Positions 1 to 8,377 of a DNA stretch of 23,515 nucleotides are shown here, piece by piece. Numbering within the stretch: position 1 is the stretch's first letter; every line of letters begins with the position of its first letter. Source of the DNA: Proteobacteria bacterium UBA7447 (GTDB taxonomy: Bacteria > Pseudomonadota > Gammaproteobacteria > Arenicellales > UBA868); contig DLPX01000051.1 in assembly GCA_002477475.1 (NCBI GenBank), positions 1,252 through 24,766 of the forward strand. Reading direction: 5' to 3'. The position numbers and the translations under genes are program-made. The notes beneath the pieces are model-generated. The model made no database searches. It saw nothing but the letters and a program-made list of their open reading frames with translations, and was not told the DNA's origin.

Positions 1-385
1 AACCTATTCAACCCGTCGGCCTGTAAGTGTTTTTTATCAGGTCTGGGAGCAGCCGATCTACACTTTGAATGGCGATCATGTGATCAGTCAGCTCATCAGT
101 CTTTGCGGCGGCAGGAATATTTTCTCGGATCTAAAGCAACTGGCTCCGGTGGTGTCGCTTGAGTCAGTGCTCGCTCGAGATCCCGAAGTGATTGTGGGTG
201 GCGGCGTCTTTGGGCGGACTCCGCCCTGGGCTGAACGATGGCAAAGTTGGCCCACCATGAGAGCGGTTCGTAACCGGCACATTTATGCGGTGGATTCAGA
301 TCACATCGCCAGAATGGGGCCACGGCTGGCCGAAGGAATGGAGGCCTTGTGTGTTGTCATTGACAAGGCGCGTCATCCTTCCTGA
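1..385 (+). CDS. btuF: Vitamin B12 ABC transporter substrate-binding protein BtuF, C-terminal part (5' end outside window)
   Basis: The reading frame is open from base 2 to a TGA at 383-385, so only about 127 C-terminal residues are present and the start lies upstream of the window. The stretch VFYQVWEQPIYTLNGDHV near the left edge, followed by an LCGGRNIF-type segment and a late RNRHIYAVDSDHIARMGPRL block, is typical of the second lobe of class III periplasmic binding proteins of the BtuF/FecB type. Such proteins capture cobalamin in the periplasm and deliver it to BtuCD. The next genes encode the matching permease and ATPase, which supports B12 rather than a siderophore as ligand, although the partial sequence alone cannot settle the substrate. 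The gap to btuC is only 23 bp. Confidence 0.85.
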   Translation, partial: TYSTRRPVSVFYQVWEQPIYTLNGDHVISQLISLCGGRNIFSDLKQLAPVVSLESVLARDPEVIVGGGVFGRTPPWAERWQSWPTMRAVRNRHIYAVDSDHIARMGPRLAEGMEALCVVIDKARHPS

Positions 386-408
386 TCCAAAAAGATCGGC
401 ACGGCACC

Positions 409-1419
409 GTGTTTAATTTTCAGACAGATCGCGATTCGAGAAGATTTGGTTGGGTCATTTCGGGTTTGGCCGTGCTTGTACCGGCGAGCCTGGTTATCTC
501 GGCGTCGGCGGGAAGCATCGCCATCGATTGGAGCGTAGTGGTAGAAACCATCCGCACGGGCAGGCCGTCGATAGACCACACTATTATTTTTGAATTGCGT
601 CTGCCACGATCAGTGAGTGCCTTGGTGGTGGGCGCCTCTCTTTCGCTTGCGGGAGTCCTGATGCAGGCGTTGTTGAGGAATCCCTTGGCGGATCCCTATG
701 TGCTTGGCACCTCGGGCGGAGCTGCAGTGTTTGCGCTGATCGTGATGCTATTGGGACTCCCATATCAGACCGTTTCCTTGGCCGCAGCAGTGGGAGCCGT
801 ATTGTCGCTAGCGCTTGTTATCTTTCTCAGCCGTGACGCGGGGGGCTGGTCGTCAACGAGGTTGCTGCTCACCGGCATTGTGGTGGCATCAGGCTGGGGC
901 GCCCTTATCAGTTTTTTGCTTTCAATTAGCCAGCAAAGTCAGGTCCAGGGCATGCTTTTCTGGCTGATGGGTGATTTCCGGGAGGGTGGGCCAGGATTTT
1001 TGCATTGCCTTGTTCTGTTGGTCGTTCTTGTATTCAGCCTTTTTTCCTCGCGCGGGTTGAATTTACTCGTCGCAGGCACGTTAAAAGCAGAGTCGCTCGG
1101 TGTTCACACGCTCCGGCTTCGATTGGCTATGTTAATCGGAGCGGGGCTCTTGACGGCAGTAGCCGTAACGCTCGCGGGCGCCATTGGTTTTGTTGGGCTG
1201 GTTGTGCCCCATATGATGCGTTTGATCGTGGGCTCAGATCATCGTCGTTTGATTCCTGCCTCGTTGATGATGGGGGGTAGTTTGCTGGTGATTACGGAAA
1301 TGCTCGCCCGTACGGTGTTGGCCCCTCGCCAGTTGCCGGTTGGGGTAATCACGGCATTTGTCGGCGTGCCTTTGTTTCTTTACCTGCTCCGGCGCGGGAG
1401 CCGGACACAAACGCAATGA
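409..1419 (+). CDS. btuC: Vitamin B12 ABC transporter permease BtuC (FecCD family)
   Basis: A 336-residue, strongly hydrophobic protein with about ten membrane segments, the usual size for FecCD/BtuC permeases. Family landmarks are LRLPRSVSALVVGASLSLAG near residues 65-85, the following MQALLRNPLADPYVLGTSGGA segment, and the late GAIGFVGLVVPHMMRLIVGSDHR block that contacts the ATPase. It forms the inner-membrane channel for cobalamin and works as a dimer with two BtuD subunits. Translation begins at GTG, and no strong ribosome-binding site is visible. The stop overlaps the btuD start as ATGA, so the two genes are probably translationally coupled. Assignment to B12 rather than heme or siderophore rests on the cobUTSC genes downstream. 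Confidence 0.88.
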   Translation: MFNFQTDRDSRRFGWVISGLAVLVPASLVISASAGSIAIDWSVVVETIRTGRPSIDHTIIFELRLPRSVSALVVGASLSLAGVLMQALLRNPLADPYVLGTSGGAAVFALIVMLLGLPYQTVSLAAAVGAVLSLALVIFLSRDAGGWSSTRLLLTGIVVASGWGALISFLLSISQQSQVQGMLFWLMGDFREGGPGFLHCLVLLVVLVFSLFSSRGLNLLVAGTLKAESLGVHTLRLRLAMLIGAGLLTAVAVTLAGAIGFVGLVVPHMMRLIVGSDHRRLIPASLMMGGSLLVITEMLARTVLAPRQLPVGVITAFVGVPLFLYLLRRGSRTQTQ

Positions 1420-2183
1420 CGCTTCTGAGTGCAGAGGGAATAGAGGCGAGCATTGGAAAGCGGGTCGTCTGCCGTGATCTGAATCTGAGTCTTGAGCCGG
1501 GAGGGGTCTGGTCGATTCTGGGTCGTAACGGAATCGGAAAGACCACGTTGCTGCTGACGCTTGCAGGCCTGAGACCCTTGAATCGGGGCCATATCCGGCT
1601 TGGGAGAGATCCTCTTGATCAACTGACTCGACGGAGTCGTGCACAGAAGATCGGTCTGCTGTTTCAGAATCCAGAGATTCAGTTTCCAACGACTGTCAAC
1701 GAGACCGTAATGAATGGGCGCCATCCGTGGATCCAGAGGTGGCGGGACTCGAGTGAGCACGATCAATCCATTGCTGAACGGGAGTTGAACCGCGTCGGTC
1801 TCCAGGACTTTGGAAGTCGCGATCTTTCTTCATTGTCCGGCGGCGAACGGCGACGGGTGGAGCTTGCCGCGTTGGCCGCACAAGAGACAGAGCTGGTGTT
1901 TATGGATGAGCCGGTTAATCACCTCGATCTTCATTTTCAGACCCAACTGCTCAAGGAGTTCCTTGCCGAGTGTCGAGCCAAGGCGCGGGCGGTCGTGATG
2001 GTCATGCATGATGTCAATCTCGCTACGCGCTTTAGTGATCACCTGCTTTTGCTGTATGGTGAGGGAGAAACGCGCCAAGGCCCGGTAGAGCTAATCGCAA
2101 ACGAAGAAAATCTGTCTAGGCTTTACCAGCACCAACTTCACCGCTATCAGGCGGGTGACACATACTTTTTTTATCCGGCATGA
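1416..2183 (+). CDS. btuD: Vitamin B12 ABC transporter ATPase BtuD
   Basis: A 255-residue ATP-binding subunit with a complete nucleotide-binding domain: Walker A GRNGIGKT at residues 36-43, a Q-loop in LLFQNPEIQFP, the signature LSGGERRR, Walker B ELVFMDEPVNHLDL and the switch histidine in VMHDVNLA. It powers cobalamin import through BtuC. Its ATG overlaps the btuC stop codon by four bases. The C-terminus ends in a short regulatory-like tail with no extra domain. A 64-bp gap separates it from cobU, and I see no convincing terminator there, so uptake and salvage genes are probably co-transcribed. Confidence 0.88.
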   Translation: MTLLSAEGIEASIGKRVVCRDLNLSLEPGGVWSILGRNGIGKTTLLLTLAGLRPLNRGHIRLGRDPLDQLTRRSRAQKIGLLFQNPEIQFPTTVNETVMNGRHPWIQRWRDSSEHDQSIAERELNRVGLQDFGSRDLSSLSGGERRRVELAALAAQETELVFMDEPVNHLDLHFQTQLLKEFLAECRAKARAVVMVMHDVNLATRFSDHLLLLYGEGETRQGPVELIANEENLSRLYQHQLHRYQAGDTYFFYPA

Positions 2184-2247
2184 GTGTGATCTCAAAAACG
2201 TATGCAGTTAAAGCGGTCCAAATTCATGGCACGCTGCTCAGAGTGCA

Positions 2248-2769
2248 ATGCTGACCCTGATTCTCGGGGGTGTCCGCTCTGGCAAGAGCCGCATGGCAGA
2301 GCGCTTGGCTGCTGATATCTCAGACCAGATCGTTTATGTTGCCACTGCCGAGGCAAAAGATGTTGAAATGCAAGAGCGGATTGCTCTGCACCAAACACAT
2401 CGACCGGAGCATTGGAAAACTATCGAGGAGCCGATTCATTTAGCTAAAGCGCTCTTTGAATATGGGACGGCTGAAAACGTTGTCATAGTCGATTGCATTA
2501 CGTTGTGGATAACAAATCTCCTGTTGGCCGACGAGCGATTCAAAACGGGAAGAGACGAGATTGAGGCGCTGATCATGGAGTTAAAACGAGGACGGTGCAA
2601 TCTGGTTCTGGTGAGCAATGAAACGAACAGCGGCGTGGTACCCATGGACGCACTGAGCAGACGCTTTTGCGATGAGATTGGAGTTTTGCATCAGACACTT
2701 GCCGCTCTCGCAGACAATGTGATCCTGATGGTGGCCGGGATACCAACTTGGGTGAAGCAGACAGTCTAG
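2248..2769 (+). CDS. cobU: Bifunctional adenosylcobinamide kinase / adenosylcobinamide-phosphate guanylyltransferase CobU
   Basis: A 173-residue protein of normal CobU length. It starts with the P-loop GGVRSGKS at residues 7-14, followed by the diagnostic VYVATAEAKDVEM segment and the ERIALHQTHRPEHWKT block that holds the guanylylation-site region. CobU phosphorylates adenosylcobinamide and then transfers GMP to give adenosyl-GDP-cobinamide, the substrate for CobS. In enterobacterial CobU this block reads HH; here the pair is LH, leaving one histidine (H48) at that point. The upstream ribosome-binding site is weak. The stop is 10 bp before cobT. Confidence 0.9.
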   Translation: MLTLILGGVRSGKSRMAERLAADISDQIVYVATAEAKDVEMQERIALHQTHRPEHWKTIEEPIHLAKALFEYGTAENVVIVDCITLWITNLLLADERFKTGRDEIEALIMELKRGRCNLVLVSNETNSGVVPMDALSRRFCDEIGVLHQTLAALADNVILMVAGIPTWVKQTV

Positions 2770-2779
2770 AGGGAAATCA

Positions 2780-3850
2780 ATGGAGCAATCGGAGAATGAC
2801 TGGATTATCGCTCCAGCAATGCCGGTATCTGAAAGGGCCCGCGAGGCAGCGCTGGCCCGACAGAACAGCCTGACGAAGCCGCCCGGTTCACTGGGTCGAT
2901 TAGAGGCGTGCGCGGTGCATCTCGCCACACTGCAGAATACCGACGTACCCCAGACCAAACCCGCCTATATCGGTGTCTTTGCGGCAGATCATGGTGTAGC
3001 GGCGGAAGGGGTCTCTGCGTTTCCCGTGGCAGTGACGGGAGAGATGGTAAGAAATTTCGCGCGCGGGGGTGCGGCGATCTCAATTATGGCAAGGCACCTC
3101 GGCGCCGAATTGGAAGTGATCAATCTTGGCCTCGTAAATGATCCGGGTGAGCTCGATAAGGTTTCCCGATTGGACCTCGGTCCGGGCACCGCGAACTTTG
3201 TCAGCCAGCCGGCGATGAACGCTTCGCAACTGACAGAGAGTCTCGACGCCGGGCAACGAGCAGCGGGGAAAGTGGTTGAAACTGAAAGTGAACTCTTCAT
3301 TGGCGGAGAAATGGGCATTGGGAATACCACTAGCGCCAGTGCACTCGCCTGTGCTCTGCTGGGTTTGCCGCCGGAGGATCTGGTCGGGCCGGGAACCGGG
3401 CTCGATTCAGGAGGCGTCAAGCACAAATCGGATGTCATTAGACAGGCACTCAAGCATCATGAGGCTGTTATTCGCACGGCGCAGCCTCTGATGATCTTGA
3501 GACATCTTGGAGGTTTTGAGATCGCAGGACTGGTCGGCGCTTATGTTGGCTGTGCTCAGAGAGGCAAAGCAGTGCTAGTGGATGGATTTATTGCCTCAGT
3601 GGCGGCATTGGTTGCCGTCAAAGCCAATCCTTCTATTGCGCCATGGCTTTTTTACTCTCACTGCTCAGCAGAGCCGGGACACAAGCATGTTTTGGCGGCC
3701 CTGAAAGCAGATCCGTTGCTGGATCTCGGTATGCGACTGGGAGAGGGGAGCGGAGCGGCCGTTGCGGTTCTCGTGCTTGAGGCGGCCTGCCAGCTGCACA
3801 GCAATATGGCGACGTTTGCCGAAGCGGGCGTCAGCGAGGCCTCTGATTAG
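2780..3850 (+). CDS. cobT: Nicotinate-nucleotide-dimethylbenzimidazole phosphoribosyltransferase CobT
   Basis: A 356-residue protein matching CobT end to end. Landmarks are NSLTKPPGSLGRLE near the N-terminus, FAADHGVAAEGVSAFP, GGEMGIGNTTSASAL, GPGTGLDSGGVKHK, the YSHCSAEPGHK segment, and LGEGSGAAVAVLVLEAAC, whose Glu (about residue 322) corresponds to the catalytic base. It makes alpha-ribazole 5'-phosphate from nicotinate mononucleotide and dimethylbenzimidazole, the lower-ligand precursor of B12. The ATG is preceded by a clear GAGGG ribosome-binding site. Dimethylbenzimidazole synthesis (BluB) is not in the window, so the base may be salvaged or made elsewhere. Confidence 0.95.
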   Translation: MEQSENDWIIAPAMPVSERAREAALARQNSLTKPPGSLGRLEACAVHLATLQNTDVPQTKPAYIGVFAADHGVAAEGVSAFPVAVTGEMVRNFARGGAAISIMARHLGAELEVINLGLVNDPGELDKVSRLDLGPGTANFVSQPAMNASQLTESLDAGQRAAGKVVETESELFIGGEMGIGNTTSASALACALLGLPPEDLVGPGTGLDSGGVKHKSDVIRQALKHHEAVIRTAQPLMILRHLGGFEIAGLVGAYVGCAQRGKAVLVDGFIASVAALVAVKANPSIAPWLFYSHCSAEPGHKHVLAALKADPLLDLGMRLGEGSGAAVAVLVLEAACQLHSNMATFAEAGVSEASD

Positions 3851-3868
3851 CGGACCGCAAAAGCGACT

Positions 3869-4651
3869 ATGGCGTTATTGAATCCCGATTCTGTGTCACG
3901 AGAGCTTCGTCGCTTTCGGGTGGCCGTAGGCTACTTTACCCGTATACCGATGGGCACCATCTCCGGATTCTCAGATAGCGATCTTGATCACGCCAGTCAG
4001 TATCTGCCTTGGATTGGGCTCGGTATCGGCGTCATCGCGGCGGGCGTATTCTGGTTCTCGATACTCTGGCTGCCTCAACCAGCAGCGGCAGTGCTGGCCG
4101 TCGTCGCTGGACTGCTGTTGACAGGCTGTTTCCATGAGGACGGCCTGGCCGATGTGTGTGACGCGTTTGGCGGTGGGTTTGCCCCGGCGGACAAGCTTCG
4201 GATCATGAAGGACTCGAGGATTGGGACCTATGGCGCCACGGCTCTGTGGGTTGTCCTTTCTTTGCGGACAGCGATACTGGCTTTTTTGGATCCTGTTTTA
4301 GGCGTCGTGTTGCTCGTCGTCGCGCATGCGCTGTCCAGAATTGCGCCTCTGGTTTTAATCTATCTCCTCGATTATGTGCAGGACACCGACGCGGCCCGGG
4401 CAAAACCGGTGGCGCAGAGTGTACCCTCCAGAGGACTTCTGGTGGGTCTCGCAGTCATCGTGCCCCTGGGTCTATGGCAGCTGCAACTCACGATTGTTGC
4501 AGGCATAATCCTGGTGGTTGCTGTCTTGCTGCTGGCGCGATTGTGTGTCCGCCAGATTGGTGGCTATACCGGTGATTACCTGGGCTTTTCCCAGCAGATT
4601 TCAGAGGTGCTTATCTATCTTTCAGCGAGTGGTCTATGGCTCTCTACCTGA
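3869..4651 (+). CDS. cobS: Adenosylcobinamide-GDP ribazoletransferase (cobalamin synthase) CobS
   Basis: A 260-residue polytopic membrane protein of typical CobS size. Diagnostic metal-binding and active-site motifs are present: CFHEDGLADVCDAFGGG around residues 87-103 and IMKDSRIGTYG at 112-122, followed by several hydrophobic segments and a GGYTGDYLGFSQQISE block near the C-terminus. CobS joins adenosyl-GDP-cobinamide with alpha-ribazole (phosphate) at the inner membrane, the last main step of nucleotide-loop assembly. Its 3' end overlaps the cobC start by 16 bp, which indicates coupled translation. Confidence 0.94.
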   Translation: MALLNPDSVSRELRRFRVAVGYFTRIPMGTISGFSDSDLDHASQYLPWIGLGIGVIAAGVFWFSILWLPQPAAAVLAVVAGLLLTGCFHEDGLADVCDAFGGGFAPADKLRIMKDSRIGTYGATALWVVLSLRTAILAFLDPVLGVVLLVVAHALSRIAPLVLIYLLDYVQDTDAARAKPVAQSVPSRGLLVGLAVIVPLGLWQLQLTIVAGIILVVAVLLLARLCVRQIGGYTGDYLGFSQQISEVLIYLSASGLWLST

Positions 4652-5145
4652 TTCGGCACACTAGTCCTAAAATCCCAGAGGGCGTTTGCTATGGACGTCT
4701 CGATCTTGACGTCAGTGATACCTTCCCTATTGAAGCGCAACAGGTTAAGCGAAGAATTAAAAAAACGTACTCGAAAGTAATTGTGAGCCCGTTGCGCAGA
4801 TGTCTGAAACTAGCGGAGTATTTGAATATACCGTTTGAGATTGACTCTAGAATTCAGGAGATGGATTTCGGAGACTGGGAAGGTATACCGTGGTCGGAAA
4901 TCAATCCGAAGGAAATTGACGCTTGGGCAAACGACATTGTGGGTTATCGAGTACCCGGTGGTGAGCGATTTCAGGATGTAATCGAGCGTGTGGAGGAATT
5001 CCTCTCAGAACTTAGCGGAGAAGACAATCTCCTTATCACTCATTCAGGTGTAATTAAGGCGTGTTGGGCTTTGCGTGGAGTTCTCAGCGTCGAAATTGCA
5101 GCCAAGAAGTCCATGGATTTCGGAGATTATCTCTGCCTACCTTAA
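4636..5145 (+). CDS. cobC: Alpha-ribazole phosphatase CobC (histidine phosphatase superfamily)
   Basis: A 169-residue histidine-phosphatase protein. The phospho-accepting histidine sits in LIRHTSP (H8), with supporting residues in SPLRRCLKLAEYL (from residue 51), EMDFGDWEG and the second catalytic histidine in LLITHSG (H136). In this context it removes the 5'-phosphate from alpha-ribazole phosphate or from adenosylcobalamin phosphate. Family members are otherwise hard to separate from other small phosphatases, so the CobC call leans on being the last gene of cobUTSC and overlapping cobS by 16 bp. It is somewhat shorter than the roughly 200-residue enterobacterial CobC. Confidence 0.85.
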   Translation: MALYLIRHTSPKIPEGVCYGRLDLDVSDTFPIEAQQVKRRIKKTYSKVIVSPLRRCLKLAEYLNIPFEIDSRIQEMDFGDWEGIPWSEINPKEIDAWANDIVGYRVPGGERFQDVIERVEEFLSELSGEDNLLITHSGVIKACWALRGVLSVEIAAKKSMDFGDYLCLP

Positions 5146-5177
5146 TTTTAGCTTTGTGACTAAGGAGTGTTTTCGTG

Positions 5178-5957
5178 CTAATTGATCAGCCGTCGCCTGA
5201 ACAGCACGGTGGCGATCCAGGTGGTCACTAGTCCGAACCCAACCAGCGCGGCGAGATGGAACCCGAGGTCTGTGATGGGTTGCCCGACGACGATTGGCCG
5301 AATAATTTCAACCGCGTGAGTCAGAGGCAGTAGTTGCACAAAAAATTGAGCTGTATCTGGAAGGCTGGCGACAGGATAAAACACGCCACACAGGATGAAC
5401 ATCGGTGTCATGACGAGCGTGAGGTAGAAGCTGAAGTGATCGTAAGACGTAGCGTACGCCGTGACAATGAGCCCAGGCGCGGCAAAGCAAATTCCAGTTA
5501 GGAAGACTACAGGTACGACTAGCAATGCATCCCAGTTGCTGACTGCACCTAGCAATGCCGCGACCGCAAGGATGGCGGTTCCGCTCATGAGGCTCTTGGT
5601 GCCGCACCAGAGGAGCTCGCCGAATACGATATCATCTACCTTTGTGGGCGTTGCCAGGATCCCTTCGTAGGTTTGCTGGGGCACCATTCGAGTATAGACC
5701 GACCACATTGACTCCATGCTGGCAACGTTCATCGCCGACCAGGCGATAAATCCCGAAGCGAGAAAAGTAAAGTAAGGCATTCCGTCGAGTTCACCAACAA
5801 ACCTCCCAAGACCGTAACCAATGCCTAAGAGGTAGAGCAAAGGCTCAGCAAAGTGAAAGAGTAAACTGGTGGTCATTACTCTGCGCCACACCAATGCATT
5901 ACGCCGCCAGACTGCCAAACATTCAAGACCAGGACGCGGCGGAGTGAGTATATTCAT
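5178..5957 (-). CDS. NodJ-family ABC-2 type transport permease
   Basis: A 259-residue membrane protein with about six hydrophobic segments and the ABC-2 exporter pattern: an N-terminal WRRNALVWRR stretch, FHFAEPLLYLLGIGYGLG, and the coupling region around MVPQQTYEGILATPTKVDDI, where it should meet the ATPase. In rhizobia NodIJ export lipochitooligosaccharides. Related pairs are common in bacteria that do not nodulate, with unknown cargo, so no substrate is proposed. Its ATG overlaps the stop of the ATPase gene by four bases. It converges on cobC with only 32 bp between stops and no obvious terminator there. Confidence 0.8.
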   Translation of the reverse strand: MNILTPPRPGLECLAVWRRNALVWRRVMTTSLLFHFAEPLLYLLGIGYGLGRFVGELDGMPYFTFLASGFIAWSAMNVASMESMWSVYTRMVPQQTYEGILATPTKVDDIVFGELLWCGTKSLMSGTAILAVAALLGAVSNWDALLVVPVVFLTGICFAAPGLIVTAYATSYDHFSFYLTLVMTPMFILCGVFYPVASLPDTAQFFVQLLPLTHAVEIIRPIVVGQPITDLGFHLAALVGFGLVTTWIATVLFRRRLIN

Positions 5958-6880
5958 CCCCGAAGTGCCCGTCCTGTTAGCCGTAAAAACACATCTTCCA
6001 ACATTGCTCGGCGATGCAGACAGAGCATGCCGATTAGTTCTTTGGAAAAATCCTCTAGAGCCTGGGAGTCGTCAGCGTATATGTAAAGACTTTCACCCGC
6101 TTCCTCAGTTCGCCAATTTGCTGGCAGAGACTGGATCCGAATTTCTTTGACGTCTCCCCGGATCTCAAGTACCGTGCTCTCGCAAAAAGTTTCGATCAGT
6201 TCTGACGGACTTCCTTTAGCCAGCAGGCTCCCCTCATCGATAACAATTACATCATCACAGAGCCGTTCAGCCTCTTCCATGTAGTGAGTAGTAAGCAGAA
6301 TTGTCTTACCAGATCGCTTCATCTGGTGAATTAGCGACCAGATCATGTGTCTTGCCTGGGGATCCAACCCGGTTGTGGGCTCGTCAAGTACAAGCAGTTG
6401 CGGATCATTTACCAGAGCACGCGCAAGGGTTAGTCTGCGTTTCATGCCTCCGGAAAGTGTGCTGATTCGGTCATTCGCTCGAGGTGCAAGCTCTACCATG
6501 TCGAGCAACGTGGGGATCCGCTCATCCATGACCTTCGGATCAAGTCTAAAATAGCTGCCGTACATCGCTAGGTTCTCTCTTACCGTAAAGTCAGGATCGA
6601 GATTGTCGGCTTGGGGCACGACGCCAGTCCGCTGGCGGATGGCTCTTCGACCATGATTGATATCCTGACCGAAGACCTCGAGCACACCTCCAGAGCGGGG
6701 CGATTGGCCGAGCAGCATGCGTAGCGTGGTGGTTTTGCCGGCCCCGTTTGGTCCCAATAGGCCGAAGCAGCTCTGGGGTTGAATGTCAAAGCTGAGATCA
6801 GCAACGGCGACCATGTTGCCGAACGCCTTGCGAATATCGCGACAGTGGACTACTGGCGAAGGACGGGTCTGATCAGTCAC
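5954..6880 (-). CDS. NodI-family ABC transporter ATP-binding protein
   Basis: An ABC ATPase with Walker A GPNGAGKTT near residues 43-51, the LSGGMKRRLTLARAL signature, Walker B LLVLDEPTTGLDP and the switch histidine in LLTTHYMEEAE, followed by the C-terminal domain usual for drug/NodI-type exporters. I chose GTG at 6880 (308 residues). The longer reading to TTG at 6943 would overlap the upstream phosphatase gene by 44 bp and give an N-terminus without family resemblance; a TTG at 6892 is also possible. The gene pairs with the NodJ-like permease through a four-base overlap and probably forms an operon with the HAD phosphatase, whose stop is about 20 bp upstream. Exported cargo is unknown. Confidence 0.82.
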   Translation of the reverse strand: MTDQTRPSPVVHCRDIRKAFGNMVAVADLSFDIQPQSCFGLLGPNGAGKTTTLRMLLGQSPRSGGVLEVFGQDINHGRRAIRQRTGVVPQADNLDPDFTVRENLAMYGSYFRLDPKVMDERIPTLLDMVELAPRANDRISTLSGGMKRRLTLARALVNDPQLLVLDEPTTGLDPQARHMIWSLIHQMKRSGKTILLTTHYMEEAERLCDDVIVIDEGSLLAKGSPSELIETFCESTVLEIRGDVKEIRIQSLPANWRTEEAGESLYIYADDSQALEDFSKELIGMLCLHRRAMLEDVFLRLTGRALRG

Positions 6881-6899
6881 GCAGGCGGTCAATGTTGGT

Positions 6900-7682
6900 T
6901 CAGTCTGGAAACTGGGCGTCGCACCAATGTGGAAGATCTGCAATCGAGTCTAAAGCGCCGTCACAACCCTCGGGCAGGGGCTCCTTGGCACTGTTTCCCG
7001 TACGCACCAACAGGCTGCGCAAGCCTGCTTTGATAGCTCCATCAATGTCGGAGGCAATGCTGTCTCCGATCATCACGGTATCTGCCCGGGCGAAGCCGGC
7101 ACGGGACAGAGCGGCATCAAAAAAAGCTCGCTGGGGTTTGCCGATGACCGTTACAGCTCCGTCGATCACCGACTCGATGGCCGCAACGATCGGCCCAAGA
7201 CCAATGCGGGTAACGTCGCCATCCGGCCAGGTCGCATCGCGATGCAGGGCGATGACCTCTGCACCCTGCAAGGCCAGACGCTGGGCGATATCGACTTCTC
7301 CAAAGTCCGACCAGAGCGACTGTCCGATAACTACCGCATCAGCAGATTCTTCCTTGCGCGACACGGTATGGCCGTGCTTTTCGAGCAGACGCGCCAGACT
7401 GTCATCCCCGATAAGAAAGCACCGCGCAGCATCAAACTTATGGGTAAGGTATTCCACTGCTGCAAGGGAGACCGGGAGAATCTCGTCGGTATTTACTTGA
7501 TAACCGAGATCGACAAGTTTTTCCTGGATATCACTCGCTGACATTCGGGAAGTGTTGGTCACCAACAGAAAGGGAAACCCTCGGCTACGAAGATAGGCAA
7601 TTACGCCAGGACCTTTGGAAACTGGTGCAGAACCCCCGTATAGGACGCCATCAATATCGATGAAAAAAGACGGTGTGGACAA
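6900..7682 (-). CDS. HAD-superfamily IIA hydrolase (NagD/LHPP-like phosphatase)
   Basis: About 260 residues from a TTG at 7682. The four HAD motifs are visible in order: FFIDIDGVLYGG with the nucleophile and acid aspartates (D9 and D11), LLVTNTSRMS, the lysine in VIGKPQRAFF, and VMIGDSIASDIDGA. The class IIA cap lies between motifs II and III. Relatives hydrolyse small phosphates (nucleotides, phosphoglycolate, pyridoxal phosphate, phospholysine), so substrate cannot be read from sequence. A longer start at GTG 7778 is open but adds 32 residues upstream of the fold and would run into the divergent gene, so I prefer the shorter form. It is likely the first gene of an operon with the NodIJ-like exporter. 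Confidence 0.8.
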   Translation of the reverse strand: MSTPSFFIDIDGVLYGGSAPVSKGPGVIAYLRSRGFPFLLVTNTSRMSASDIQEKLVDLGYQVNTDEILPVSLAAVEYLTHKFDAARCFLIGDDSLARLLEKHGHTVSRKEESADAVVIGQSLWSDFGEVDIAQRLALQGAEVIALHRDATWPDGDVTRIGLGPIVAAIESVIDGAVTVIGKPQRAFFDAALSRAGFARADTVMIGDSIASDIDGAIKAGLRSLLVRTGNSAKEPLPEGCDGALDSIADLPHWCDAQFPD

Positions 7683-7807
7683 GGCTCTGCCTGGAGGAAT
7701 TTCTGGACCCCGTAGTCTAACGTCCAGCGTGAAGCCGTGGTACCGTGATCCGTTATTATCGGGACGCAGAGCAATCACATTTACCTTTTTTCAAGGATCT
7801 TTTGGTT

Positions 7808-8377
7808 ATGGGTGAACCAGCTGCTGATTTGAGGTCACAGTTTCTGGCCTGGCAATGTCTTGTCCGCCAACGGGCCATGCGAGTGGGCGACGGACGGCCG
7901 ACGTCCGGAATGTGCCCGCATCTGTCATTAGCCGATGGTGGGAGTTACTCCGGTCAAGTCACGTTGCTCATCATTCGGGCAGAGGCCGCAGATGATGTTT
8001 CCCAGTTTCGGCATATGGTGCAAAAGACCCATGATCCTGCCGATCGTTACAAAGCGGCGATCAAGTATCTTTCAGCCACGTATTACCAGAAGCCCCAGGA
8101 GTTCTCGGACGAGTTAACGGGTCTTTTCAGTGCAGAGGGTTTGTTGGCTCGGGCCCTTTGTGCTCGTGGATCGTGCATTCTTGAGTTCAGCCAGTTTGGG
8201 TCGCGCTACCGATTGCCCTGTTCAGTGCGCGAGTTGGAGGACGACGCACAAGCGCATGAGGCGACTTATTGGCACAACCGGCTTTTCAACTCGAGGATAC
8301 CGGCTGAGATCAAGATTCTTGGATTTTTGCCTGACTGGGCTGAAGCGACGTTTGAGGAAGCCAGAAATTCTTATTAG
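7808..8377 (+). CDS. Conserved-looking protein of unknown function, 189 residues
   Basis: I do not recognise a named family. The ATG at 7808 is preceded by AAGGA about 10 bases upstream; the open frame extends 21 codons further to 7745 but would overlap the divergent phosphatase reading. The product is soluble-looking, with no signal peptide or membrane segment. Visible blocks are FLAWQCLVRQRAMR, GMCPHLSL, VTLLIIRAEAADDVSQFRH, a KYLSATYYQKPQEFSDELTG helix, SCILEFSQFGSRYRLPCSVR, and a C-terminal EATYWHNRLFNSRIPAEIKI. The many aromatic and charged positions in compact blocks look like a real folded domain. It is divergent from the phosphatase and its stop overlaps the stop of the GntR gene by three bases, so context gives no clear function. 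Confidence 0.7.
   Translation: MGEPAADLRSQFLAWQCLVRQRAMRVGDGRPTSGMCPHLSLADGGSYSGQVTLLIIRAEAADDVSQFRHMVQKTHDPADRYKAAIKYLSATYYQKPQEFSDELTGLFSAEGLLARALCARGSCILEFSQFGSRYRLPCSVRELEDDAQAHEATYWHNRLFNSRIPAEIKILGFLPDWAEATFEEARNSY

Noticed and set aside
1..2247. Cobalamin riboswitch in the B12 operon
   Set aside because: It would be expected upstream of the operon's first gene, which lies outside the window; no B12-box-like sequence is seen in the 64-bp gap before cobU.
6881..6943. Longer N-terminus for the NodI-like ATPase from TTG 6943
   Set aside because: It overlaps the end of the phosphatase gene by 44 bp and the added residues do not resemble the family; the GTG at 6880 gives the normal length.
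7683..7778. Longer N-terminus of the HAD phosphatase from GTG 7778
   Set aside because: The extra 32 residues precede the first beta strand of the HAD fold and would overlap the open frame of the divergent gene; the TTG at 7682 gives the usual size.
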